From: Actinomycetota bacterium
GTDB lineage: Bacteria > Actinomycetota > Acidimicrobiia > Acidimicrobiales > JACDEA01
Assembly: GCA_013816725.1 (NCBI GenBank)
Contig: JACDEA010000007.1
Coordinates: forward strand, 1 to 14,771
Reading direction: 5' to 3'
DNA: 14,771 nt
The notes beneath the pieces were generated by a model, which was not told where the DNA came from, did no database searches, and worked only from the letters and a program-made list of their open reading frames with translations. Made by a program: the position numbers and the translations under genes. Shown here piece by piece: positions 1 through 5,646 of the stretch (positions are counted from its first letter, which is position 1; each line of letters starts with the position of its first letter).

Positions 1-42
1 GCAGCCGACGCCGCCATCGCCGCCCTCCAACCCGATCTTTGA
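1..42 (+). CDS. 3' end of an unidentified upstream gene (13 codons plus stop)
   Basis: Frame 1 is open from the window edge and ends in TGA at 40-42, giving the tail AADAAIAALQPDL. Codon third positions are mostly G/C as in the genuine genes here. The stop codon lies inside the left arm of the perfect hairpin at 38-78, which is where a 3' terminator would be expected. The fragment is too short to assign a family. It may also be non-coding, since thirteen open codons in GC-rich DNA can occur by chance. Confidence 0.35.
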   Translation, partial: AADAAIAALQPDL

Positions 43-78
43 GTCCTTCTCGCCCTGGGGGGGCGAGAAGGACTCAAA
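38..78. terminator. Perfect 18-bp hairpin, probable bidirectional terminator between convergent genes
   Basis: Arms 38-55 and 61-78 are exact reverse complements, with a 5-nt loop (TGGGG). The hairpin sits between the plus-strand reading frame ending at 42 and the minus-strand gene ending at 106, so it could stop transcription from both sides. Neither side has a U-tract beyond the stem, which is common for hairpin terminators in GC-rich actinobacteria. It could instead be a dispersed REP-like palindrome. Confidence 0.6.
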
Positions 79-105
79 AGTCGACGCCGCCGTCGTCGCG
101 CTGGG

Positions 106-999
106 TTAGAGAACCTGGCTGGCGCGCGCGAGTTGAGCGGACAGGTCGGCGGGAAGGCGGGCGAGGACGGGGCCAGTCGGCGCGCGTCCGGCGACCGCCT
201 CGACGAAATCGACGGCCGAGCCTGGACGGACCGCGCCGTCGGCACGTGCCGCCGCCGTGACACCGACGGTCACGTCGCGATCGACGCGGACGGTCACGTC
301 GCGATCGACGCGAATGTGCAGCGCACCCACGGGCAAGTCGTCGAAAGCGACGGTGGCGACGACGGTGGCGTCGGGGCCGTCTCCGACCGCCCCGGCGTCG
401 TCGAGCACGCCGCCCTGCGCGCCGCCGAGGAAAAGTGTGAACGCCGTCGCGTTGAGCAACTCGTCAATCTCCACCGGAACGCTCCGCCCGAGCGGCACCA
501 GCACGTCGCGCTCGTGCAACCACGAGTCCCAGAGCGCGTGCGCGGCGATGACCCGCACCGGTACGTGGCCGAACGGTGACTCGCTGAGCAGCGACCACTC
601 ATCGTCACCTATCTGGGCGAATGCGGCGGCCAGCTGATCGGTTGACTGCGCCAGCGCTGCGAGGGCCTCGGTTGTTGTCTGCTCGCGCTTCGAAGCAATG
701 ACGGCGTCGGGAGTGCTCGTCGGGTCGAAGCCGCGCAGGTACGTCGTCTTCTCGGCCTGACTGCGGCCCGGCAACGTGAGCGCCCAGTACCCGTCGGCCG
801 AAACGAGGTGGAGGACGACGTCCTTGGCGCTCCACGCGTCGCAGCGCGTCGTCGCCGCCCATTCAGCGTCCGTCAAGGACGCCAGCGCCCCCAGAAAGCG
901 GGCCCGGTGCCTTCGGAAGGCCGCCTCCGGTCGGTCGAGGCCGTCGAGGACGAAGCGGCGATCGTGGTCGTAGAACTGGCGAAGCGGGCGGGGGGTCAC
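106..999 (-). CDS. DinB/MDMPI-fold protein (maleylpyruvate isomerase family, mycothiol-dependent type)
   Basis: A 297-aa protein with the N-terminal helical-bundle signature of the mycothiol-dependent maleylpyruvate isomerase/DinB-like family: HRARFLGALASLTDAEW, then WSAKDVVLHL around residues 56-65, where His64 is a likely metal ligand. A second histidine motif of the HALWDSWLHERD type follows near the middle. Members use a divalent metal and often mycothiol for isomerisation or thiol transfer, and the substrate here is unknown. The only usable start is GTG at 997-999: an in-frame stop lies seven codons upstream, and GGGAG abuts the start with no spacing, so the SD is poor. The C-terminal part contains a perfect 24-bp tandem duplication. 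The gene faces the small ORF at 1123. Family call is good; the exact activity is not known. Confidence 0.75.
   Translation of the reverse strand: MTPRPLRQFYDHDRRFVLDGLDRPEAAFRRHRARFLGALASLTDAEWAATTRCDAWSAKDVVLHLVSADGYWALTLPGRSQAEKTTYLRGFDPTSTPDAVIASKREQTTTEALAALAQSTDQLAAAFAQIGDDEWSLLSESPFGHVPVRVIAAHALWDSWLHERDVLVPLGRSVPVEIDELLNATAFTLFLGGAQGGVLDDAGAVGDGPDATVVATVAFDDLPVGALHIRVDRDVTVRVDRDVTVGVTAAARADGAVRPGSAVDFVEAVAGRAPTGPVLARLPADLSAQLARASQVL
265..312. repeat. Perfect in-frame 24-bp tandem duplication
   Basis: Positions 265-288 and 289-312 are identical. On the minus strand they encode RVDRDVTV twice within the MDMPI-like gene, adding eight residues to a predicted beta-strand-rich C-terminal segment. 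The exact identity suggests a recent slippage or recombination event. Confidence 0.9.
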
Positions 1000-1070
1000 C
1001 TCCCGAACGTACTGGCCTCACGTTCACACCGCGGTAACCGATACGAGGGATAGACGACACCTTGGGTGGG

Positions 1071-1076
1071 TACCGT
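1071..1076 (+). promoter_or_regulatory. Possible extended -10 box for the small ORF
   Basis: TACCGT fits the actinobacterial TANNNT -10 pattern and is preceded by a TG three bases upstream (TGGGTACCGT). Transcription would start near 1083, just before the hairpin at 1087-1108. I found no convincing -35 box at normal spacing, so this is tentative. Confidence 0.3.
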
Positions 1077-1086
1077 TTTGGCGGGT

Positions 1087-1108
1087 GGATGCAACGGAAG
1101 TTGCGTCC
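1087..1108 (+). promoter_or_regulatory. 5' leader hairpin with GGAA (GNRA) tetraloop
   Basis: GGATGCAAC (1087-1095) pairs with GTTGCGTCC (1100-1108) around the loop GGAA. Eight pairs are Watson-Crick and one is a T1090/G1105 pair, which is allowed only in RNA. GGAA is a GNRA-class tetraloop. The stem ends two bases before the purine-rich ribosome-binding site of the small ORF at 1123, so it could protect the transcript or tune translation. Confidence 0.45.
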
Positions 1109-1122
1109 GGGAGGAGAAGGAA

Positions 1123-1263
1123 ATGCTGACCTGGCTCAAGAAGCGGGTCCGCGAAGACCGAGTCGCCGACGAGGCGCGTGCGGTTCGCCTCGTGCACGAG
1201 GTTTTCGGGTCCGGGACCGAGGACGTGACCCTCGCGGTCGAGGAGCCCCGCACCGCCGCGTAG
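1123..1263 (+). CDS. Small 46-aa protein of unknown function
   Basis: The ATG at 1123 has a strong Shine-Dalgarno GAGGAG (1111-1116) at 6-nt spacing, better than any other start on this plus strand. The product begins MLTWLKKRVREDRVADEARA and ends EEPRTAA. It is highly charged and probably helical, with a basic N-terminal half and an acidic tail, no signal peptide and no cysteine. The frame is open further upstream to an ATG at 1066, but that start has no ribosome-binding site and would translate through the leader hairpin. I do not recognise the family. The gene is convergent with the beta-lactamase-fold gene, leaving six bases between their stops. Coding status rests on the SD, codon use and leader structure. 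Confidence 0.6.
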   Translation: MLTWLKKRVREDRVADEARAVRLVHEVFGSGTEDVTLAVEEPRTAA

Positions 1264-1269
1264 CGACTT

Positions 1270-2451
1270 CTAGAGCGCTGCTACCGACGCGTTCACAGCC
1301 TGGATCAGACCCAGCGTGCGCGGATCACCGGCCAAGCCCTGGTGCATCTTGTTCATCACGTACCCGAAGCCGACTTGGTTGGCCGGGTCGGCGTAGCCCA
1401 GCGACCCGCCGGCACCGGCGTGACCGAACGAGCCCTCGCTGCCCAGCGGCGCGAACATCGAGTTCAAGAAGAACCCGAGGCCGAAGCGGGTGGGCACGAA
1501 CAGAACCTTGTCGGGACCGTTCGACTGCTCGGTGGTGACCGCCGCGACCGTATCGTCGGTGAACAGCCGCACGCCGTCGACGCCGTCGCCGATCAGACCG
1601 GCGTACATGCGGGCCAGCGACCGCGCGTCAGTGATCCCATTGGCTGCCGGAATCTCGGCCGCGTGCACCTCGGGGCTGTTGAACTCGAGGCGCGGGTCGG
1701 TGACGAACAACGCACGGTTCACCAGCGAGTCGGGGCTGAGGAAAGCCTCGGCGATCTCGCGGATCTCCTTGGGCAGCGCCGCGAGATCGATCTGCATGTC
1801 GCTGGCCGCGAACCCGGCCTGGATCAGCGGGCTGACCCGGGTCTCCTGTGACGCGGGCAGTCCTATCCAGAAGTCGAGCCCGAGCGGCCCGGCCACTTCC
1901 TCGGCGAAGAACGTGCCGAGGCTCCGGCCCGAGATGCGACGCACGACTTCGCCGACCAGCCACCCGTACGTGAGCGCGTGGTAGCCGTGCGCGGTCCCCG
2001 GCTCCCACACCGGCCGCTGCTGCGCGAGCAGCTTGATCATCGGGTCCCACGCCAGCGCTTCTTCGGGCGACGGCGCATTGTCGAGGACGGGCAGGCCGGA
2101 GCGGTGCGACAGCAGCCAGCGGACGGGTATCTGCTCCTTCCCTTCGGCGCCGAATTCGGGCCAGTAGGTCGTGACCGGCGCGTCGAGATCGAGTTCGCCC
2201 CGTTGCACGAGCAGGTTGGCGCAGATGGCGGTCGCGCCCTTGGTCGTCGAGAACACCAGTTGCAGGCTGTCGTCGGTCCAGTCGCGGCCGGTGTCGACGT
2301 CGGCCACGCCGCCCCAGAGGTCGACGACCTTCTCGCCCCGGTGGTAAAGGCTGAACGCGGCGCCCACGTCGCCGTGGCTCTTGAAGTTCTCGGCGAATGC
2401 CTCCTCGACCCGCTCGAACCCCTGCGCCGCGTCACCGTGAATGTCCGTCAT
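1270..2451 (-). CDS. Beta-lactamase-fold serine hydrolase (class C / family VIII esterase-like)
   Basis: A 393-aa protein of the serine beta-lactamase/penicillin-binding-protein-like hydrolase family. The active-site SxxK is S68-T-T-K71 in the context QLVFSTTKGATAI. The likely second catalytic residue is Tyr157 in GYHALTYGW, and the third motif is HAG (His344 onward) in FGHAGAGGSLGYADP, replacing the KTG of true beta-lactamases. This arrangement is typical of family VIII carboxylesterases and EstB-like enzymes, which usually cleave esters rather than beta-lactams. There is no signal peptide, so it is probably cytoplasmic. The frame is open upstream to 2700, but ATG 2451 is preferred: the longer version would overlap the divergent crotonase, and a TAGCCT -10 box lies 8 nt before ATG 2451, pointing to a leaderless transcript. 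The natural substrate cannot be read from the sequence. Confidence 0.88.
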   Translation of the reverse strand: MTDIHGDAAQGFERVEEAFAENFKSHGDVGAAFSLYHRGEKVVDLWGGVADVDTGRDWTDDSLQLVFSTTKGATAICANLLVQRGELDLDAPVTTYWPEFGAEGKEQIPVRWLLSHRSGLPVLDNAPSPEEALAWDPMIKLLAQQRPVWEPGTAHGYHALTYGWLVGEVVRRISGRSLGTFFAEEVAGPLGLDFWIGLPASQETRVSPLIQAGFAASDMQIDLAALPKEIREIAEAFLSPDSLVNRALFVTDPRLEFNSPEVHAAEIPAANGITDARSLARMYAGLIGDGVDGVRLFTDDTVAAVTTEQSNGPDKVLFVPTRFGLGFFLNSMFAPLGSEGSFGHAGAGGSLGYADPANQVGFGYVMNKMHQGLAGDPRTLGLIQAVNASVAAL

Positions 2452-2459
2452 GGGCGCGA

Positions 2460-2469
2460 AGGCTAGACA
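2460..2469. promoter_or_regulatory. Overlapping divergent -10 boxes for two leaderless genes
   Basis: The 25-nt gap between ATG 2451 (-) and ATG 2477 (+) contains one CTAG core. Read on the minus strand it gives TAGCCT (2465-2460), a TANNNT match 8 nt before the hydrolase ATG. Read on the plus strand it gives TAGACA (2464-2469), a weaker match 7 nt before the crotonase ATG. Neither gene has a Shine-Dalgarno in this gap. The two promoters could not be occupied at the same time. Confidence 0.45.
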
Positions 2470-2476
2470 ACCGGCC

Positions 2477-3280
2477 ATGCCTTTCGTGTTGCTCGACAAG
2501 CCGCAGCCCGGCGTCACGCTCATCACTCTCAACCGTCCCGAGCGCATGAACGCCATGGCCTTCGACGTCATGATCCCGTTCCGCGAAGCGCTCGAGGCGG
2601 TCAGCCTCGACAACGACACTCGCGTCGTGGTCATCACCGGCGCCGGCCACGGGTTCTGCTCGGGCGCCGACCTCGAGGACTCGGGCATCGTTCCGAACAT
2701 CGACGGGCTGACCGTGTCGACGATTGCCTACCGAGCCATGGAACTTCTCGACAACGTCATCGTGTCGATCCGCAAGATGCACCAGCCGGTCATCGCCGCG
2801 GTCAACGGCCCGGCGATCGGGGGCGGGTTCTGTCTCGCCACCGCGTGCGACATCCGCTTCGCATCGACCGCCGCGTACTTCCGCGCCGCGGGCATCAACA
2901 ACGGGCTGACGTCGAGCGAGCTGGGGATCAGTTTCCTGCTGCCCCGCGCGATCGGGTCGTCGCGCGCGTTCGACATCATGCTGTCCGGTCGCGACGTCGA
3001 CGCCGCTGAAGCCGAACGCATCGGTCTGGTGTCGGCCACCGTCGAGCCCGACGCGCTCCTCGACCGTTGCTACGAGATGGCGGCGCGCATCATCGGGTTC
3101 AGCCGAATCGGCGTCGAGAGCACCAAGCGTCTGTTGTGGTCGAGCCTCGACGCCGGCAGCCTGGCGTCGCACATGGATCACGAGGCCGCCGCGCAGCTCT
3201 ACGTCCGCCTCACCACCCAGAACTTCGAAGAAGCCATCCGCGCCCGCAAGGAGAAGCGCCCGCCCGTCTACCTCGACTGA
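2477..3280 (+). CDS. Enoyl-CoA hydratase/isomerase (crotonase) family protein
   Basis: A 267-aa crotonase-fold protein. Visible signatures are NRPERMNAM (residues 19-27), the first oxyanion segment GAGHGFCSGADL (55-66), and the second oxyanion segment AAVNGPAIGGGFCLATACDIRFAS (108-130, given by positions because of length). The two classical hydratase glutamates (Glu144 and Glu164 of the rat mitochondrial enzyme) align with Cys119 and Gly139. A conserved-looking Glu148 lies in SSELGIS. The protein may therefore catalyse isomerisation, hydrolysis or another acyl-CoA reaction rather than hydration. The start at ATG 2477 is preferred over ATG 2441/2450 because the longer forms overlap the divergent hydrolase and because TAGACA lies 7 nt upstream. 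The gene is convergent with the DUF5666-like gene, 19 nt away. Family call is firm, reaction uncertain. Confidence 0.9.
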   Translation: MPFVLLDKPQPGVTLITLNRPERMNAMAFDVMIPFREALEAVSLDNDTRVVVITGAGHGFCSGADLEDSGIVPNIDGLTVSTIAYRAMELLDNVIVSIRKMHQPVIAAVNGPAIGGGFCLATACDIRFASTAAYFRAAGINNGLTSSELGISFLLPRAIGSSRAFDIMLSGRDVDAAEAERIGLVSATVEPDALLDRCYEMAARIIGFSRIGVESTKRLLWSSLDAGSLASHMDHEAAAQLYVRLTTQNFEEAIRARKEKRPPVYLD

Positions 3281-3299
3281 CCGCTGCCCAAAGCAGTCG
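3274..3299. terminator. Weak inverted repeat between convergent genes
   Basis: CGACTG (3274-3279) and CAGTCG (3294-3299) can pair across a 14-nt loop, and an alternative inner pairing CTGC/GCAG exists. The repeat overlaps the crotonase stop and abuts the stop of the minus-strand gene at 3300. There is no U-tract, and the stem is only 6 bp, so termination here is a guess. Confidence 0.25.
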
Positions 3300-3863
3300 T
3301 TAGGCGTCGGCCATCGCGCCCGCGGACTTGGCCGGGTGGGCGGGGCGGAACTGTTCGCCGATGCGCTGGCCCTGGGTCTGGTCCATGACGTCGACGGCGT
3401 GGTACTTGTCGCCGTCCTTGATGGCCATGACGTGGACCGTGTCACCCTTCTTCACGTCGTCAATGCCGTTGTTGCCGGCGTTGACCATCGTGTTGTCGTC
3501 GACCGAGTACGCCTTGCTGAAGCCGTCCTCGCTCTTGACGGTGACGGACGACCCGCTGACGGCGGTGACTTCACCGACCTGGGTGGCGATGGTCTGGTAG
3601 CCACCGCCCTGCTTGGCGGTCACGAACTCGCCGTGGATGCCGCCCATACCCGGCCCCTTGTGCCGGCCGCCAGGCCCGCCATGGCCGCCCCGCCCGGGGC
3701 CCGCTTGCCGTGCAGGCGCCGTGGTGGCGCCGGCCGCTGGGGCGGTGGTCGTCGTGTTGTTGTCGCTCTGTGCTGCCGCGACGCCGATGCCCGCCAGCGT
3801 GGCGCCGGCGGCCACACCGGACGCGACGATCCAGGCTCGAACTCGCCGTCCGCGCTCATCCAT
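3300..3863 (-). CDS. Secreted or membrane-anchored DUF5666-like protein with Gly/His-rich linker
   Basis: A 187-aa exported protein. Residues 1-32 form a signal peptide or anchor: arginines, a hydrophobic stretch from WIVASG to GIGVAAAQS, and a possible AxA cleavage near residue 31. A Thr/Ala linker (36-52) and a Gly/His/Pro/Arg-rich segment (54-78) follow. Residues 96-160 resemble a DUF5666-type small beta domain: VGEVTAVSGSSVTVKSEDG, then a KKGDTVHVMAIKDGDKYHAVDV strand pair. The start at ATG 3863 is preferred over the open frame up to 3941 because GGAAGG lies 5 nt upstream and the signal peptide then begins directly. Domain function is unknown; cell-envelope location is inferred. The histidines in the linker might bind metal, which is speculation. 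Confidence 0.78.
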   Translation of the reverse strand: MDERGRRVRAWIVASGVAAGATLAGIGVAAAQSDNNTTTTAPAAGATTAPARQAGPGRGGHGGPGGRHKGPGMGGIHGEFVTAKQGGGYQTIATQVGEVTAVSGSSVTVKSEDGFSKAYSVDDNTMVNAGNNGIDDVKKGDTVHVMAIKDGDKYHAVDVMDQTQGQRIGEQFRPAHPAKSAGAMADA

Positions 3864-4044
3864 GTGTGCCTTCCTTCTCGGGCCCTTTGTGGGCCGGTCA
3901 CAGCAGGATGACCACCGAACCTGGTATTCCGCTGGGAGCACCCTTGCCGCGACCTACGAATCCAAGTCGCCGCCGCCGCCGCCTGGCCGAAATCGTCATA
4001 TATTCGTCATTGCCGCCATCCCGTCGGGGGCGCATGCTGAGCCG
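3864..4044. other. 181-nt divergent intergenic region
   Basis: Separates the exported protein gene (-) from the AraC-type regulator (+). It holds the SD of the minus gene (3869-3874), a 5-bp GGCCC/GGGCC hairpin at 3881-3895, a CGC/GCC triplet run at 3968-3983, and an unusually AT-rich patch at 3991-4010 with direct repeats. I see no additional gene; open frames through it are extensions of the flanking genes. Confidence 0.6.
3993..4010 (+). promoter_or_regulatory. Direct repeats TCGTCAT around a TATATT -10 box
   Basis: TCGTCAT occurs at 3993-3999 and again at 4004-4010, 11 bp apart, about one helical turn, as is usual for AraC-family half-sites. TATATT at 3999-4004 lies between them, matches TANNNT and would start transcription near 4011, upstream of the regulator gene. 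Autoregulation by the downstream AraC-type protein is a reasonable but untested reading. Confidence 0.4.
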
Positions 4045-5001
4045 GTGAGCGAACGTCGCGTTGTTCTGGTCGGTTATGACGGGATGCAGGCGCTGGACCT
4101 GGTGGGCCCGCTCGAGGTCTTCGACATCGCCAACCGCCAGGTCGCCGGCGCCTACCGCGTCGAGGTCGCCAGCCCGGGCGGCGGCCGCATCACGGCGTCG
4201 TCGGGACTGACGGTGGACACCGTGCCACTCCGCACTCGCGGTGCGCTCGACACGCTCGTCGTCGTCGGCGGTCTCGGCACGTACGACGCGATGCGTGACG
4301 GCGCGTTCGTCAGCTGGATCGCCGGCGCGGCACACCGCTCGCGCCGCGTCACGTCGGTGTGCAGCGGCGCGTTTCTCCTCGGCGCCGCCGGCCTCCTCGA
4401 CGGCAAGCGGGCCACGACGCACTGGTCGCAGTGCGAGCGGCTCGCCGTCGTCTTTCCGATGGTGACGGTCGAGTCCGACCCGATCTTCGTACGGGACGGC
4501 AACACCTGGACGTCGGCCGGTGTGACCGCCGGCATGGACCTCGCCCTCGCGCTCGTTGAGGACGACCTCGGCGCTGACGTCGCCCGCGAGGTGGCGCGCT
4601 GGCTCGTGCTCTTTGTGCAACGGCCCGGCGGACAATCACAGTTCAGCGCCCAACTCGCCGCGCAACAGCCCGAGCGCGACGCGCTGCGCGACGTCACTGC
4701 GTGGATCGTCGACGACCCCTCGGCCGATTTCAGCGTTCCCGCGCTGGCGCGGCGCGCCGGAATGAGTGTCCGCAACTTCGCCCGGGCGTTCCGCGCCGAA
4801 CTTGGGGTCACGCCGGCCACCTACGTCGAGACGTCGCGGGTGGAAGCGGCCCGCCGCTTGCTCGAGTCCACCGACCGCACCATCGGCGACATCGCGCGGG
4901 CCTGTGGCTTCGGGACCGTTGAAACCATGCACCGCACGTTCAAACGCACAGTCCGGGTCACACCGGGCGATTACCGGAGGCACTTCAAATGCGCATCGTG
5001 A
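4045..5001 (+). CDS. GlxA-type transcriptional regulator: DJ-1/PfpI domain plus AraC helix-turn-helix
   Basis: A 318-aa two-domain regulator. Residues 4-190 form a DJ-1/PfpI (class I glutamine amidotransferase-like) domain with LDLVGPLEVFD (17-27) and the nucleophile-elbow cysteine Cys106 in TSVCSGAFLLGAAGLLDG, followed by TTHW. Residues 225-315 form an AraC/XylS DNA-binding domain with two helix-turn-helices: FSVPALARRAGMSVRNFARAF, and IGDIARACGFGTVETMHRTF (279-298). The GTG at 4045 fits the domain start. The frame is open back to 3613 but that part antisenses the exported protein gene. No good SD is seen. The 3' end overlaps the next gene by 13 nt, so the two are translationally linked. The likely role is sensing a small molecule or metabolite handled by the adjacent DJ-1 enzyme. 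Confidence 0.88.
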   Translation: MSERRVVLVGYDGMQALDLVGPLEVFDIANRQVAGAYRVEVASPGGGRITASSGLTVDTVPLRTRGALDTLVVVGGLGTYDAMRDGAFVSWIAGAAHRSRRVTSVCSGAFLLGAAGLLDGKRATTHWSQCERLAVVFPMVTVESDPIFVRDGNTWTSAGVTAGMDLALALVEDDLGADVAREVARWLVLFVQRPGGQSQFSAQLAAQQPERDALRDVTAWIVDDPSADFSVPALARRAGMSVRNFARAFRAELGVTPATYVETSRVEAARRLLESTDRTIGDIARACGFGTVETMHRTFKRTVRVTPGDYRRHFKCAS

Positions 5002-5618
5002 TCCCGATCTTCGACCGCTTCACCGCGCTTGATGCGGTGGGGCCCTACGAGGTGCTCTCGCGCCTCCCCGGCGCCGAGGTCACGTTCGTGGCCGCTGAAC
5101 GGGGGCCGGTGCGCACCGATTCCGGCGCATTGGCGATCACCGCCGACGCCGCCCTCGACGAGATCGACAGCGCTGACATCCTCACGATCCCCGGCGGCCC
5201 CGGAACCCGGCAGCTGATGACCGATCCGCAACTCATCGAGTGGGTCCAGCGGATCCACCCGACCACGACGTGGACGACCTCGGTGTGCACGGGCTCGCTG
5301 CTACTCGGCGCCGCGGGCATCCTCGACGGACTCAAAGCCACGACCCATTGGTCGGCCGACGAACTTCTGAACTCGACCGGCGCGACCTATGTGGAAGAGC
5401 GCGTCGTGATCGAAGGCAAAGTCATCACCGCGGCCGGCGTGTCGGCCGGCATCGACATGGCACTCACGCTTGCCGCGCGCGTCGCCGGCGACGTCGTCGC
5501 TCAGGCCATCCAGCTCGGCATCGAGTACGACCCGCAACCGCCGTTCGACACCGGCTCGAAGAGCAAGGCCGCCCCCGAGATCGTCGAGTTCCTCCGGGCC
5601 GGCATGACCGACAGCTAG
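4989..5618 (+). CDS. DJ-1/PfpI enzyme, isonitrile (isocyanide) hydratase-like
   Basis: A 209-aa single-domain DJ-1/PfpI protein. Nucleophile Cys100 sits in TTSVCTGSLLLGAAGILDG, followed by Thr101, with Asp15 in ALDAVGPYEV at the position of the conserved aspartate of Pseudomonas isocyanide hydratase (Cys101, Asp17). The C-terminal IQLGIEYDPQPPFDTGSKSK is also typical of that subgroup, which hydrates isonitriles to N-formamides. The SD GGAGG lies at 4976-4980, inside the regulator gene, and the two reading frames overlap by 13 nt. The protein is similar to the sensor domain of its neighbour, suggesting duplication or a shared ligand. The alternative is a general DJ-1 glyoxalase or chaperone, which is less likely given the Asp/Cys-Thr set. 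Confidence 0.85.
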   Translation: MRIVIPIFDRFTALDAVGPYEVLSRLPGAEVTFVAAERGPVRTDSGALAITADAALDEIDSADILTIPGGPGTRQLMTDPQLIEWVQRIHPTTTWTTSVCTGSLLLGAAGILDGLKATTHWSADELLNSTGATYVEERVVIEGKVITAAGVSAGIDMALTLAARVAGDVVAQAIQLGIEYDPQPPFDTGSKSKAAPEIVEFLRAGMTDS

Positions 5619-5646
5619 CTTGCTGCGGCGAGCAATCCAGTACCGG

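Noticed and set aside
133..579. Plus-strand open frames opposite the MDMPI-like gene
   Set aside because: Their composition mirrors the opposite strand, they contain the tandem repeat only as shadow, and no Shine-Dalgarno or family signature supports them.
1270..2451. Antibiotic-resistance beta-lactamase
   Set aside because: The third motif is HAG instead of KTG and there is no export signal, so the EstB-like esterase group fits better.
2452..2700. Upstream extension of the beta-lactamase-fold gene to 476 aa
   Set aside because: It would run antisense through the crotonase start, the extra residues show no family signature, and ATG 2451 has a well-placed -10 box.
2432..3445. Long minus-strand open frame opposite the crotonase gene
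   Set aside because: It is a GC-rich shadow of the crotonase gene with low-complexity Arg/Asp/Glu composition and no recognisable domain.
3968..3983. CGC/GCC triplet run that might be a microsatellite
   Set aside because: Short runs of this type are frequent in GC-rich DNA and nothing else marks it as functional.
3613..4044. N-terminal extension of the AraC-type regulator
   Set aside because: It is antisense to the signal peptide and linker of the exported protein, and is proline-rich without a domain; the DJ-1 domain begins right after GTG 4045.
5620..5635. Possible terminator TTGCT/AGCAA between the DJ-1 enzyme and molybdoenzyme genes
   Set aside because: Only a 5-bp stem, no U-tract; too weak to list as a feature.
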